64,000 nucleotides of DNA from Stereum hirsutum FP-91666 SS1. Lineage: Eukaryota > Basidiomycota > Agaricomycetes > Russulales > Stereaceae. The stretch spans positions 939,712 through 1,003,711 of the forward strand of contig NW_006763134.1 in the NCBI RefSeq assembly GCF_000264905.1, written 5' to 3'. The notes beneath the pieces were generated by a model that was not told the DNA's origin, made no database searches, and saw only the letters and a list, made by a program, of their open reading frames with translations. Positions 47,835 to 59,557 of this stretch are shown here, one piece after another. The position numbers and the translations under genes were made by a program. Numbering within the stretch: position 1 is the first letter of the stretch; each line of letters opens with the position of its first letter.

Positions 47835-48616
47835 ATGTCTGGAAGTACCGGTAATTCTGTTAGCCACGGTGGTCTGGCTGGTAAAATCAAGTACGTTCTG
47901 TCGTTGTCACTTCGATTATCCAGCCAATGCTGACGAGTGGTATCCTAATAGGGGAGCAGCCAACGTCGTGCACGGTATGTGGCGCCACAACCATGATTTA
48001 CATTTACATTTGAGATAGTTCATGGACCCAACACAAACTAATACGCATCTGCTGACTTTACTTAGGTGTCGGTGACCAGATCCGTGGCACTGCCATGGGC
48101 TCCCTCGGAGACTCTGACCAAGAACAACACGCAGCGCTCGCTGCCTCCGGACGCAATGAAACCTCCCAGGGCATGGGGCAGCTCTCCAACCGCCCCACTG
48201 GCAGTACCAGCATGGGCACCGGTCCAGGTCTTGGTGCGGGAACGACCGACGTCGGAAGGGGGTCAGTGGGATCACAGCCCTCGGGCGACATGTACAGGTC
48301 GGGGGATGCTGCAGCGTACTCCGACGGTGCTGGGGCGGGAGTGAATGACTCAAACTACGGGCAGGGTGCGGGAGCGGGCACGGGTGCTGGCTATGGTTCG
48401 GGAGAGGGTACAACCTACGGTTCGGGAACAGGTGATTCGTATGGGCGAGATGCAAGACCTGGTCAGGAGCAGCAGTTTGGGACGAGTGTGAGGGGCGCCG
48501 AGCCACAAGGTTACGCGGGTGGGGGAAATGGTGGATATGTCCAAGGCGGTCCTACTAACAGCACAACGACGACGGGGCAACGGCCCCAGGATAACTTCCA
48601 GAGGGACAGGTTCTAA
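47835..48616 (+). CDS. Small glycine-rich, stress-type hydrophilic protein
   Basis: Three exons encode about 208 residues. The start MSGSTGNSVSHGGLAGKIK follows a C/A-rich leader. The second exon is only 23 nt (47952-47974, encoding GAANVVHG), and the third carries the rest to TAA at 48614-48616. The N-terminal segment GKIKGAANVVHGVGDQIRG is amphipathic and resembles short helical repeats seen in CsbD- and LEA-like proteins. The remainder is Gly/Ser/Gln/Tyr-rich and disordered (GQGAGAGTGAGYGSGEGTTY). I recognise no formal family. The TATA box, CRE and leader suggest strong, inducible expression, possibly under stress. A protective or condensate-forming role is an inference only. Confidence 0.82.
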
Positions 48617-49173
48617 GAGATGTTGAGAAGGTCAGCATGAAGTTGTAGATCGTTAGAAGCTGTGTACTTTACTGTATTTTTCCATTCTGCCGCATTGCAA
48701 GTAGTCACTAGACGCGAAGTCACGTACAGTTTTACCTATGAGATGCGCGTGATCGATCAAAGTGCTCGAGTTGGAACGTGAATGAAAAAGCTTTGCGACT
48801 TCTTGAGCTTTGACGAAGGGGAGGCTTGTGCTCGCTTTCAGGAAGCGAGGTAAACTTCTGTGTCCCAACGATCATCCGGCCATTGCCGCGCCACATTTGA
48901 CCAGTGGATAGTGCTGACACCACTCACTGCACGACATTCGATGGCTTGCGTTCACGAATCTCGTCGACTCACGGCCTACGCGATTGTGGAACAAAACGAA
49001 AGCCAGGCATCAAGCTTGGCATTTTATTTTGTCCTTGTCTGGTATCCTGAACGCGAAGCACGCCACACAGAGCCGTCCCACACCCGCCTATTCCCTCCTC
49101 CACAAATCGAGAATCAAGAACAGACAGATTTTTGTTTTGCTCCATCCAATCAACCCACAGCGACAAAGCAACT
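48617..49173. other. Convergent intergenic spacer
   Basis: The stretch lies between the 3' ends of the glycine-rich gene and Swp1. No gene is supported. Confidence 0.6.
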
Positions 49174-50336
49174 CTAAGTCCTCCCAAGCCTCCGCTCGCC
49201 CATGGAGGCCAAGGCCCACTTGCCCGTGACGACGGCTACAGCACCAGCAGCAGATCCATACAGAAGAATCTGACCCAACCTGAGACTGGTCCAATACCAG
49301 AAGAGGAGAGCCTCGATGACGACGAGGGTGCCTGTGAAAGGAAAGATGGAGAGATCGAAGAGGTGGGGGACTTTTGGAGAGACGGCCGTCCACTGGTAGA
49401 TTGATCGCGGGAAACCAGGAAGTAGGTTAGCGCCACCATTCAAATGCGAGGAATAAGGAGGAGGGTAGAAGGCGAAAGCATGTGAACGTGCGCACACGCG
49501 CAGCGGAATATAAATACGGATAGCCTGAGACGTACCAAACCAATAAGAACAACCCAAGGCGCCAACACCAGCAGCGTGAAGAATCCGCTAACCACAGTCG
49601 GGGGGACTGTCTGCTCGGGACGGAACGTATGTTTGATCTCGGGCAACAAGTAGAAGGAGGCATCCTCGGGATGTTGAGGCGCAGGGAGGGATGGAGGGAT
49701 TTGCACGTCGAAGAGGTGGATGGTGGCCGGGGAGTGAACAAATGAACCGAGGATGAGAGTGACGGATAGAGGAGCAGTTCCACTTGGAGGAAGAGAAGGA
49801 GGGGGTTTGGCCATGTTCTGTAATGATAAATGGACATCAGTAGGAGAGCGCGGTGTGGGTAGGCAGTGTGGTTGAGTTCGGGGTAAATGGACGAGTGGCG
49901 CAGCGTACAAGCTCGAATTTTGCCTTTCCGGTAGGGCCAACCTTCACGGGTTGAATCCCCTCCTCGCCCGTTGACTTGTCATAGAAACGAAGGAAGGCCT
50001 GATGAGGCTGGACGCCCTTCTCGGTTCCCTTCTCCGTCACTTGAAACGAGAGCTTCAGTGTCTCTGTCGAGTTCAATACAACGAATTTGGCTTGTCGGTT
50101 CGTATCCGTGATTCTATACATACCAAAGGCCACTACTATCAGCATTTCTATTGTGGCATTGGATGGACGAGTATCCGCTGCGGAGGACGTGGCACAGATG
50201 CGTACTGTTCAGAGCGAAGCTGGCTACCATCTGAAGAGAGTACTTGGTATGATGGAGCACTCAAAGCAAGCTGTGCTGCTTGCGCCACCAGTGAGGCCAG
50301 TAATGGGACGACAAGGAATGTTAAACGAGCCATCAT
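49174..50336 (-). CDS. SWP1: Oligosaccharyltransferase subunit Swp1 / ribophorin II
   Basis: This is the delta (ribophorin II/Swp1) subunit of the ER oligosaccharyltransferase that transfers the N-glycan precursor to Asn. The start at 50336 (MMARLTFLVVPLLASLVAQA) is a signal peptide; the second Met (50333) could also serve. The luminal part includes YQVLSSDGSQLRSEQ, then by an intron ITDTNRQAKFVVLNSTETLK and LSFQVTEKGTEKGVQPHQAF, a typical Swp1 region. Further on are SFYLLPEIKHTFRPEQTVPP and three C-terminal membrane spans: VVSGFFTLLVLAPWVVLIGL, LSIFPFTGTLVVIEALLFWY and LGQILLYGSAAGAVAVVTGK. It ends MGERRLGRT before the stop at 49174-49176. Four exons give about 290 residues, the fungal size. 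It is next to a GH47 mannosidase, another enzyme of N-glycan processing, although such neighbours may be accidental. Confidence 0.92.
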
Positions 50337-50786
50337 AGAGGATGGAAAGGAGAGTGGACTGTACAGTGTAGGCGTTGACGAGAAGCGTCGACACGTAGAG
50401 TACTTACACCCACCACGTGATCGATATCCTTGAGCGTTGGCATCAGGGGCCACTGTGGCGCACAATGCGGTGTTTGTAGATATGGACTGTTTATTTTTAT
50501 TTTGCTGGGACCGTCAACATAACATACGTTTGGGGGAGATAGGTACAGTGTCTCAGTATACTATGAAGTCGAAAATGAGTGGATAATTTGAGAACAAGGA
50601 AAAACAGAGCCACAGTAATGAGAGACTCGAAGCAAAACTTCTCGTACTACACAAAGTGATCAAGAAGACAATATTCGTGGTGACAGAGCAAGTAAAGAAT
50701 GCAACAGGTTAGGTATAGAGTTCTAACCATTCTCGAAGGATTGTATGGATATAAGTCCGTCCGTCTTCAGGTCAACTCCATCCACC
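50337..50786. other. Short intergenic region with possible extra GH47 tail
   Basis: This is the upstream region of Swp1. In a frame shifted by one base from the end of the GH47 gene it encodes GVDLKTDGLISIQSFENG up to a stop near 50723, which reads like a continuation of that protein (see findings). Confidence 0.4.
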
Positions 50787-53736
50787 TCATACCGATACGG
50801 CAGCAGTAGCGGCGACACCGATGGTGACACTCGTTGGAAGAGGGAAGGCAAGGGTTGAGATTGCGGGGAGGGGTCCGGTCTGCTGGATCTGCCATGCGGT
50901 TTGAGAGAGGAGAGTCGCATTGCCGTAAGTCGATTGTGCGGGCGGCGCAGCGAATGGGTGCGCTTCGGTGTTGAAGACGACTAGAAACACAAGGATCGAA
51001 TATTCAGGGTTCTGGCCAGTCGCCATACGCATTGAACACGATAGAAGATACGTACAGTCGTTCAGGGAGATATGACTGGACAAGAAGGTTTGTCAATAGA
51101 CGTAATTTATCAAGATCGTAGACATCTCGTACCTCGGGTCATCAAAAGTAAGGAAGAGATACTTCAACACCTCTGCAAACCAGAAACTCTGCAAAGAGAA
51201 TAATTGAACTGCGTCAGTCACTCGGTATCTATACCCAGCTCAAGGATCTGAACTCACCGCTGTGTCATCAACTAGATTGCCAGGGTCTCCAGAGACATCG
51301 TTCACGTCATTGAGACCAATGTATCCCGTGTCGACCTTGAGGAATTTCTGGAATGAATCCACGGCGGCAGCGGCACGGTCGAGGTACTTTGTGTCACCGG
51401 TCGCTCTCCAGGCATAGAAGTTGCTTTCAAGCACTTCAGGTCGCTGAACGTAGTCGGAGGTGGTCACGTAATAACTAGACAGAATGACCGCACAAGGATG
51501 AGAGACGCGTCGGAAAATATACGAATATGAAGGTGCAAGAACGATGGGTCGACGGCTCACCCATTCTGGTTATAGAATGCAAGCTGCGCAGAGTCGGGGG
51601 CCGATCCGCCGGTGAAACTGCCATTCGTCTCATCAGATATCCATGCGAACGCCTCAGGACCGATACCAGTAGCATCTCCAGCATAGGTATTCCAGCACGC
51701 ATCATTCAGCTTCAACCCGATGTCCACGATCGTCTGGTTGTTTGTGAGACGACCGCCCATGATCCAGTTCCCGGCCATGAAGCAAGCCAAGTGGCTGCCT
51801 ATGTGTCTAATGAGCCCGTCGTCGTCCTGGTCAGCGAGATAGACATGGTCTCCGACAGTGGAGGTGCGCAAAAGAGTGTGGATGGACGAATCGACGGCGG
51901 TGAGCCAGGCGTTAGTGAAAGAATTGTCTTCGGTGTTGGTAAGGCGTGCGTATTTGATCAGATACTCGAGGTAGGAGTCTGACCTGAAGAAAGGACGTAA
52001 TGAGGATCAGCGAGAGGAGGACAGGAAATGATAAAAAAAATCGAGGAAAGCTACTTACCCTCCACCCCAGGTCTATTTTGTGTCCGCCGATTTTCAATCG
52101 TGGTTGTATGTGAGTGGGAGAGAGGGAAAGCGGAAGAAGCATGATACGTACGACATAGGCTCCGACAGGTTTGTTGGTCCCGGGATCGATACCTTGTGCA
52201 GGGAAGCCGGGAAGAGGGGCAGGCTAGATAGGTATGGAGTCAGACCTTGCGATCCTTTTCGTTGGTTACGGGAAAACAAACCAGCGAGATGATCTCCTTC
52301 ACGGATCCAACAGCGAGCTTACGATATGTATCGTTTCCGGTATACAAGCTGTGCAGAGGGTTATTTCGAGCTGGTCTAGACGGTATACAAAGACTGACCT
52401 GAGTCTGTCGAACTCCATCGACAATGTACCGGCTTCCGCGATGTTGGACTGCGCGAGAAAAATTAAGGGTGCGTAGAGTCAATTGCCAACATTTTTATCC
52501 AATAAAGATTCGAATACTCACGGTATCAATCTCCGCGGTGTCGGTCGTGAAGTTTAATTCGCCGTAAGGGATGATCGTGTTCTGAATGACCGTCGATCCA
52601 CAAGGTAAGGCTCATTTCATCGTCTCCCAGGTTACAGTACGAAGCTCGTTCTCCGCTCAAGGTGAAGAAAGGAAGCGCGACCTACCTGAGCGGACCACGC
52701 AACGGAGAGTTTGTTCCCGAGATCCTTCGCCCGCTCAATCAATTCCGGGTGTTGCTTTCCAGAGAGCTCGTATGTGCTGATAAGACCTGTGGTGTGTGGA
52801 TTAGCCAGATTCAAGGTCTCCGAGATAACCACTGACTGGCAACATATCGGATGGTGCTTTCGAAGACACTGATCCGTCACCGCCATGAGCGACGAATGGA
52901 CCCGAGTACCACCGTTAGCATCGGAAAACTCTTCAACACGTTTACAGAGGCGCGACGCGTAGACTATGATGTCGCTTGTTGCACACCTGAGTTGTGCTCA
53001 CCTGACCGTTTCGTCGACATTGGACACGTTGAAGTCAATCCTTTGTGAAAAGTTCAACGCTTCGTCGAAGAAGTCCTGCACAAGTCAAGAAGCATATCCC
53101 GCGATGATGATGGCATGTATCAGAAATCTGAGACTTCCTTCCGAACAGCGGATGATGTGATGCCTGGAACAGAAGACACTCACGTCGAGTCCCATGATGA
53201 ACTGCATATGGGAAAAGAAGCGAGAAGCGCAGGGGTTTCGACGGCAAATTTTCAATCGTCAGCAACGGGGCGGACGAAGTGAGAGGGATAGCAACAGAGC
53301 ACAGCGCGCAACGTCGGCCTGTACGCACCATGGTGGTCATACCGTCGACAATACTCGCGCCTGGTGAGTCCCATTCAGCCCAGATGTCGTGGTTTTCAAG
53401 ACGTGAACTTCGACTCACCCCATCCATTACGAGGATCCGTGAAAGTTTCACTGATAGGTTCGACCTCATCGTGACCGAAGGCGAACTTCCTACATATCGA
53501 GACGACCGCGTTCCCCGAGATCAGTCTAAAACAGTCCCACACCTAGCATAACAAGGAATGCGCAAAACATACTTGTATGAATTATAACTGTCCGTGAATA
53601 TCTGTTTCACCGCATCGCCTTGTGAAGCATATTGCGATGGCACAGTCAAGCCTTGCAACTGCACATCGGCGCCAAGGACCAGAGGAGCACCCAACAGAAC
53701 GAGCGAAGCAGGTAGCGTGGTAGACCACATTCTCAT
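50787..53736 (-). CDS. Class I alpha-1,2-mannosidase, glycoside hydrolase family 47
   Basis: GH47 enzymes trim alpha-1,2-linked mannose from N-glycans in the ER or Golgi, or act outside the cell. The start MRMWSTTLPASLVLLGAPLV is a signal peptide. Family signatures in order are KQIFTDSYNSYKKYAFGHDE, STVVDGMTTMFIMGL-like sequence near 53340, GGLISTYELSG, the region VTWGGGSDSYLEYLIKYARL, HIGSHLACFMAGNWIMGG, GPEAFAWISDE, YYVTTSDYVQRPEVLESNFY and the signature SFWFAEVLKYLFLTFDDPSH followed by VFNTEAHPF, whose Thr binds the catalytic calcium. As read, it ends TSVTIGVAATAAVSV at TGA 50787-50789, after at least a dozen introns. A plausible extra tail exists in another frame just downstream. The absence of a membrane anchor beyond the signal peptide suggests a luminal or secreted enzyme. 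About 570 residues are inferred. Confidence 0.93.
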
Positions 53737-53862
53737 TCGCTCTCTGACAAAGTAAGACTGGTCAAAAGAGGGAATGTGTGGCGGACGGCGGGTGGAGAGG
53801 GTGCACGAGGGGAAGGATGGGGAAGACCAACAATCCTGTCAACCGAAAATGTGCCAAGCCCG

Positions 53863-53870
53863 TATAAATA
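53863..53870 (-). promoter_or_regulatory. TATA-like element upstream of the GH47 gene
   Basis: On the minus strand the motif reads tatttata, about 127 bp before the GH47 ATG at 53736. It is the best TATA candidate in the upstream region. Confidence 0.35.
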
Positions 53871-54271
53871 GTCGAGTTGACATTCGCCTATTTTTGAACT
53901 GAGATGCGCGAAGGCGGCCTTGCCATGTTCATATCCGCCTCCCGCACCCAGAAACTGGGAATTCGAGTAGTGAACCAATAACCTTCCCCGACACTAAAGC
54001 GCCGGACTCAAACCGGGCTTCTACCGTCCACTGCAGATGCGTGCTGATTCGCGGCGTGTGACACGCCCCTTGGCCTCGAGCCTGTCCACAGATAAAAACA
54101 AAGCTGGATGGGGAAGAAGAGCATGCAGGTCGGCTGGAGTGCCTGATACGTAGAACCTCTCGCGATAGATCTGATGGTTCCAGAAGCCAGCTTCAGCATC
54201 CAAGAAAGAGAAGCGCGTATGGCTCACCTTGTCTCCTGAACCTGAACTCGCGCCTCTCTGTGATATAGTCA

Positions 54272-54514
54272 TCATGCAATGTCTGAACTGACCTTTTTGG
54301 AACCATCTGCGTTAGGAGCCTCGCGGTTGACGTACGCCGTGAGGTTATACTGCTCACGGATGTGCCATGTGAACGTGTCTGATACATAACCGGCAACTCC
54401 GTGCTCGAGAAGGTAACAGTCACGGTTAGCAGCAAGTCTATAATGGACCTTGTGCATTACTCGTGAGTGGGATGTAGCACACGTCGCACTCGAGGCACGG
54501 ACGTCCTGCTTCAT
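54272..54514 (-). CDS. Possible exon of an unrecognised gene
   Basis: An open frame of 80 codons contains HYRLAANRDCYLLEHGVAGY and VSDTFTWHIREQYNLTAYVN, and a donor-like gtcagt follows NADGSKK. Upstream, a different frame (PCLECDVCYIPLTSNAQ) could join it across a small intron. Downstream pieces (e.g. WNHQIYRERFYVSGTPADLH) also look protein-like but the joins are ambiguous. I recognise no family. It could be a small gene between GH47 and the F-box gene, or chance. Confidence 0.25.
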   Translation of the reverse strand: MKQDVRASSATCATSHSRVMHKVHYRLAANRDCYLLEHGVAGYVSDTFTWHIREQYNLTAYVNREAPNADGSKKVSSDIA

Positions 54515-54845
54515 CTTGGTTTCCGGCCGTGCTATTGCTGATCTGTAACAAAATTGTACTGCCTACTTATAATAAGAAAGACGCTTGTCAAGACAGAAAA
54601 AGGACTGCTGGGTCACCACTGGACCACCACATTGAACCAGGAGTCCTGGACAAGCCACTGTGGAACATCGAGAGCTTCGGAGTACTGGGACGAAAATTGG
54701 ACACATGCCAGAGGGCCGACCAAAGGACGCGAAAAAAGATACGACACGGAATAGACTGCGCCAGAAATAACCGATCCATAAATATCCTCGAATAAGATAT
54801 CCGACAAACAAATCGCAGCCTCCAACAGTAAGATCGAGTACACGC

Positions 54846-57800
54846 CTAGAGCATACCATGGTTGTTTATCGGGAAAAAGTCTTCATCGCCTACCGACGTG
54901 GCGCTATGTCTATCCCACACAAACCGAACGATTAGCACCCGACGAGTCACTGGACTATAGTACGAGCGTAGAACAAAAAGCTGGGACGTACTTGCTCATT
55001 ACATGCGACACCATTCCGTTGAAGGAGAATACGCCCTTGGGATAATTCTGCTTGTTGGTACCATCCGAGTGGTCCATGACTTGCTCCCCGCTCTTCGACT
55101 TTTCGGGCAACCCATTAGGAACCGAGGCAGGCGTAGCTGGAGGGTTCGCGGCGATGGCACTCTCCGAAGGTTGTGGGGGCGTAGGAAGGACAGTCACTGG
55201 TGGAATGGCAGGAACTGGACCAGTCATCGTGTGCCTTACGAGCAGGGATTTCGGAATAGGACAATGCCTGCACACAAACCGGTCCAGAGACCGTAGGCCC
55301 TTCGATTCCGCACTGTTCACTGTGTACTTTCCGAGTGCTCCGCTCTGGAACGCACAGATATTCTTGCTCCTAGCTTCCTCAACGGAAAGCAATGTGATCT
55401 CCATGTTTTCGTGTCTTTTGCTATGAGCCGCCTAAACAGTTCGCTGTCAGCACGACAATATAAAGCGCGGAATATAAATCTGGACACGTACTAGGCACCG
55501 GAAGTTCATGTATATCCGAGAGTCGCAAGAATCGCATTGAAAGCGAGGACCGATATCATCGAGCCTCTTCGCAGCATCTAAATCCCCTGCATCGATTCCG
55601 GCCAGCTTCGCCGCTTGAACAGCAACATCTATAGCCTGAACAATCGCGAAATACATCCAGGTGGAACGCATAAACCAAGAATAGGTCAGCGCACTGCCAG
55701 CAGAAGCGTCAAGTTACAAGGTCTAGGAATACGAGATGCACATACTTTGGTGTCTGCAATAAAGCGTTCAGCGGTCCATGGAGCTTTCAAGGCACCTCGA
55801 GACATCTTGCCACACTCGTGTTTGCACACACCGGCGAAATCGAGTGAGACGGCCTTGTTGCCACATGTCACACATAAGAAGCGCGCCGTGACGCGTTCTG
55901 CAGGATGAAGCACCTGTGATAGATACAACTCAGCGACCAGAGATTCACGCTGAAGTCTGTTACACGGCACGGGAAGTTGTTGTGCGCGGCCATGACCATC
56001 ACGCCAGGATGATAGTGCCCGCCCGAATGTAAGTCCACATACCTTGGTCGACGCATTCTTGTAATTCACAACCCCGAGGAGCTTCGCTAATCCGGTTCTC
56101 ACCTCCTCCAACCACTTCTTCAAGTTATCGCGCAACAAAGCCGCCACGAGATCTGATCTTCTCAACTCCTCGTCAATCGAGGCTGTGTCTTTATCGACCA
56201 TGGCTTTCATAGTAGGCAACTTGCGGAACTCGGCGAGTGTAGGGACGAGCCCATAAGCTCCGGAGGATTTGATGCGTTGGTGGTGACGCTCGATGTCGGT
56301 TTGACGGGTGAGGAGCTCGGCTTCGACTTTGCGGCGTCTATGTCTGTCAACAAGGGGGTCCATTTCGGCGATGACCTGAGAACGAATAATCCCAAAGTCT
56401 GTAGACAGTATGTGAGCGTCGGGGCGAAGATAGTCGTATTCGAATGGCACCGACCTTTCTCGGTGTAGACTTGCAACGAGTTGCTGAAGCCAACATGGAA
56501 AACTCTGTACGTGGGCGAATCCAACATATTCTTGACATTCCATCCTTCTTTCTCCGCGATGGCTGTCATGCTGTGGTTCCGTTCCGAAGTTAGTAAACTG
56601 TGGCTAACAAGGGGTGCCTTGTAGAGTAAACTGACGTGGAATCGTTCGTCTTTTTTGCCAACTTGTGTGCTTTCTCCCAAGCTTGGCTGAACTTGCAGAG
56701 CTCACGATAGTGCTGTTCCATTGCAAGCATAAGATTGAGTACGTGTCCGTACTGCGATATAGATTGTAAGAGGACGTACTGCGGTCATTGCGAGCATAAG
56801 TCTCTCTTCCTTGCCGTGTTTCTGAGAAGCCGAGATATTGATGAATATTAGATAGATGAATATCAGACAAGGATGGGCCCTAGTATTGATTACCTCGGCC
56901 ATTTGCTCTATAGATCCAGTCATGACCAATGTTCGGTTGTACTCCTCTATGGCTGCCTCCCAATCCGTCTTGCGACCTGAAAAGGCACAAATTGAAGGCA
57001 TCATCGGTCGCTGAAGTATGCCGTTCATGGAAATGATGTTGGACTCACAAATAAGCGTAGTCGGTACCCCAGGGTCTGTGAAAACTCATATAAGTAAGCA
57101 ATACGCCACGAAGCGGGTTACAGCGACAAGTTCACCGAGTGAAGTGGACTCTTCAAGACGTGGAATCCATTTCTCTATATGAGGACGGACGTTGGGAGCT
57201 TCAGGCTCAATGACAAGTCTCTCTCTAGAAATTCAACGCAGAGGTTACTAATCAATTGTAACTACATGCTCCGTTTCGACTTACCGGGAAAATGTCCTTG
57301 TGCACTGGTCCTGCATCACGAAGCACGGCGTCAGAAGAGCATCTCGAGATAGAAAGTGAGAAAGTAAGCAGGGACTCACAGCTCCACAAAGTCGGGCCCG
57401 CAATGCGTAAGAGGCATATCGTTTCGTCGAGTGCGTTCCGCAGACCTATGCCCAAAACAAATGCATCCAAGTCAGTCCCATTTTACTATATTATCCAACA
57501 ACCGTACACGACATGGAAGTTGTCAAGAAGACTGCTATACCTCACAAATTCCTCCATCAAACACAAAAGCCACATACGCCGCCTCGCTCCATCCCGGTGG
57601 TGGCCCCGACATCGGGATGCTGCACTCCTCTCTCGCTCTCTTCCATATATACCGCTGCGCGTTATTCAGCAGCGTAGCACACAGGTGCTTGTTGCACCTC
57701 GTAACGGCCAAGACGTCTTTTGGAGTGGGAACATAGGAAAGAATATGTGCGAGAAGTTCGACGGGGAGTATCTCGAAGTAGTGACGCCTGGACAGCGCGG

Positions 57801-57903
57801 CTCCTTTTTTCTTGGCTTTTTCTTTTGCGGTTCGGTCTGCTCTAAGCCTCTTGTTGCTGCGTTTCTCTAGCTTAAGGGTATTTTTGTTTGGTCGATCAGC
57901 CAT
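54846..57903 (-). CDS. F-box protein with cysteine-rich zinc-finger-like segments
   Basis: The start MADRPNKNTLKLEKRSNKRL is lysine/arginine-rich. An F-box follows at about residues 41-85 (HYFEILPVELLAHILSYVPT, KDVLAVTRCNKHLCATLL), the domain that binds Skp1 in SCF ubiquitin ligases. After it, ICEVCGTHSTK and LCGADQCTRTF form a C-x2-C/C-x4-C pair. The middle is helical and charged (DFGIIRSQVIAEMDPLVDRH, RRKVEAELLTRQTDIERHHQ). The C-terminal half has more cysteine pairs (RFLCVTCGNK, CKHECGKMSRG, FQCDSCDSRIYMNFRCL), then a Pro-rich stretch (PPVTVLPTPPQPS). The last exon ends FPINNHGML before TAG at 54846-54848. At least ten exons are inferred. Basidiomycetes carry many F-box genes of this broad type. 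The target protein is unknown; a role as a substrate receptor for ubiquitination is inferred from the F-box alone. Confidence 0.85.
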
Positions 57904-58196
57904 GTGTGAATGTTGATGAGTCCTGTGAAGTGTAAGAGACAGCGAGTAGCAAGAAGGTATTCAAGAGACAGAAGAGACCGTGAGGGAAAAGTCGCATCCG
58001 ACATCGACAGAGGTTTCACCTGGTTTCACCAAGCCGGATTATGCCGATTGACTGTGCCACCCAGTGGCGTTTCACCGAATATGATTCTACTTGCTTGCAA
58101 GGTCATCACCATTGTTTATATAGTGGACATACATAATAGTGGGATGACAAAGTGCGAATTCTTTATCATTAATACCAGTAAGGAGACTGCACGCTC

Positions 58197-59557
58197 TCAA
58201 AACTCATCATGAGATGTACTGGACAGAGAGGACGGAGATGCACTAACTACCGACTCCGCGCCACTGAAGGTTGTCTCCAACACTTGCGAAAGTGACGGAC
58301 TAAGGTCGCTCGCAGTTGTCAACGATTCGGCACTCTCCCTAGTGCCCGATGCTGACACGATCTGCTCGGGAAACAACGAACTGGTCCCACTCACTACCGC
58401 TGCCACCGAGCTTACCGACGCCGCCACAGTGGACACGATTGTTCCCGTCACCGCCTCACTCTGCAGAGACATACTACCCTTCTCTATAACATCAGCCATA
58501 TCCCAAGCACTTGTCTCGTCCCCAAAACTTGGTAAGAACCTGGTCCACCAAAGCGCTATCCTCAGACCACGATCGAATATTCGCTGTTTGAGGATAAACC
58601 CGACCACCAGGAAGAAGAATATGAGGCCAGAGATGATCAGCATGCGGTCAATCCAATCTGATTTCTCGAGGGCGGTGATGAGTTGTTTCGAGGTGCCCAT
58701 GAGGTTGGTGAGGACGTCGTGAGTTGAAGAGGCGGATTTGAGGGTCGCGGTAGAGGATTCTGAGGGTATGGACCAACGAGTGGAATGGATGTTCACGTCA
58801 GAGAACGAACAGGAGAGATGGGTAGAGGCGAATGGACGGTGAGTGACAGACCTAACATTTGGGTGGAAAGAACTGAGCGCTCGAGTTCGCCCTGCATGAG
58901 AGTCATGGTCCGCCTCAGAGCGTCCGTGACATCATTGTTGGCCTTCATCAAAGCGTCCTCACTAAATCAACGGTCAGCTTTAGGGGACTACAATGATCTA
59001 TCAAAAAGAACGTACGGAGACTTTTCGTTCAAAGTGTGCTTCTCCTTAATGGCAGATGACCGAAGGAGTTCTTCTCGAAGGGAGTTACTCTGAACGTCGA
59101 TAGCCCGTTTTGAAGTGAGCATCGCTGCTCGTGACTCCTTTCGTAGCCTATACGTAGGAACAAGTCGATATGATCTATCATCTTGAGAAAAAAATGAGAC
59201 ATACTGTGCTATCCGCTCCCTAAAGTCCTCCACAATCCCTCTTAAATCCCGTTTCATCCTATCTCCTCTCTGGTCATGCACGCTCTCGTCCAACGCCTAC
59301 TAACAGACACATCAACCCAATGTTACCTAGCCAACAATATGTATGGCATGACGCAGACATTAACTCACCTCAACCAGCCCTGCCAGGCCCTCCAGATCAT
59401 CCCTCAATTCCGCCGCATACTGCTGCTGCACACCAAGTGACTCCCTACATTCCTTTAGCCGAGGGATCTGAAAGTCTTTGAGGTCGACAACGCGTCTCTC
59501 AATAGTAGAGATGGATGCTAGGGTCCCTTCGTCGAATTGAGGGGGTAAAGGAGGCAT
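58197..59557 (-). CDS. SEC20: Sec20-type SNARE with C-terminal HDEF
   Basis: Sec20 (BNIP1 in animals) is a Q-SNARE of the ER that receives COPI vesicles from the Golgi, in complex with Ufe1, Use1 and Tip20. The start MPPLPPQFDEGTLASISTIE leads into coiled-coil sequence (RRVVDLKDFQIPRLKECRES and GIVEDFRERIAQ). The Sec20 domain is recognisable from KANNDVTDALRRTMTLMQGE, LERSVLSTQML and the SNARE-like helix STHDVLTNLMGTSKQLITAL. One membrane span follows (MLIISGLIFFFLVVGFILKQ). The luminal tail is long and serine-rich and ends STSHDEF. Yeast Sec20 is also a type II protein with a luminal C-terminal HDEL, so HDEF is likely a variant ER-retrieval signal. About five exons give roughly 380 residues. 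It shares a 387-bp divergent promoter with Spt20. Confidence 0.88.

Larger units (their letters stand above)
53737..54845. other. Stretch between the GH47 and F-box genes
   Basis: About 1.1 kb on the 5' side of the GH47 gene. It holds the promoter and a minus-strand open frame (54272-54514, listed separately). The rest shows only short overlapping frames. Confidence 0.45.
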
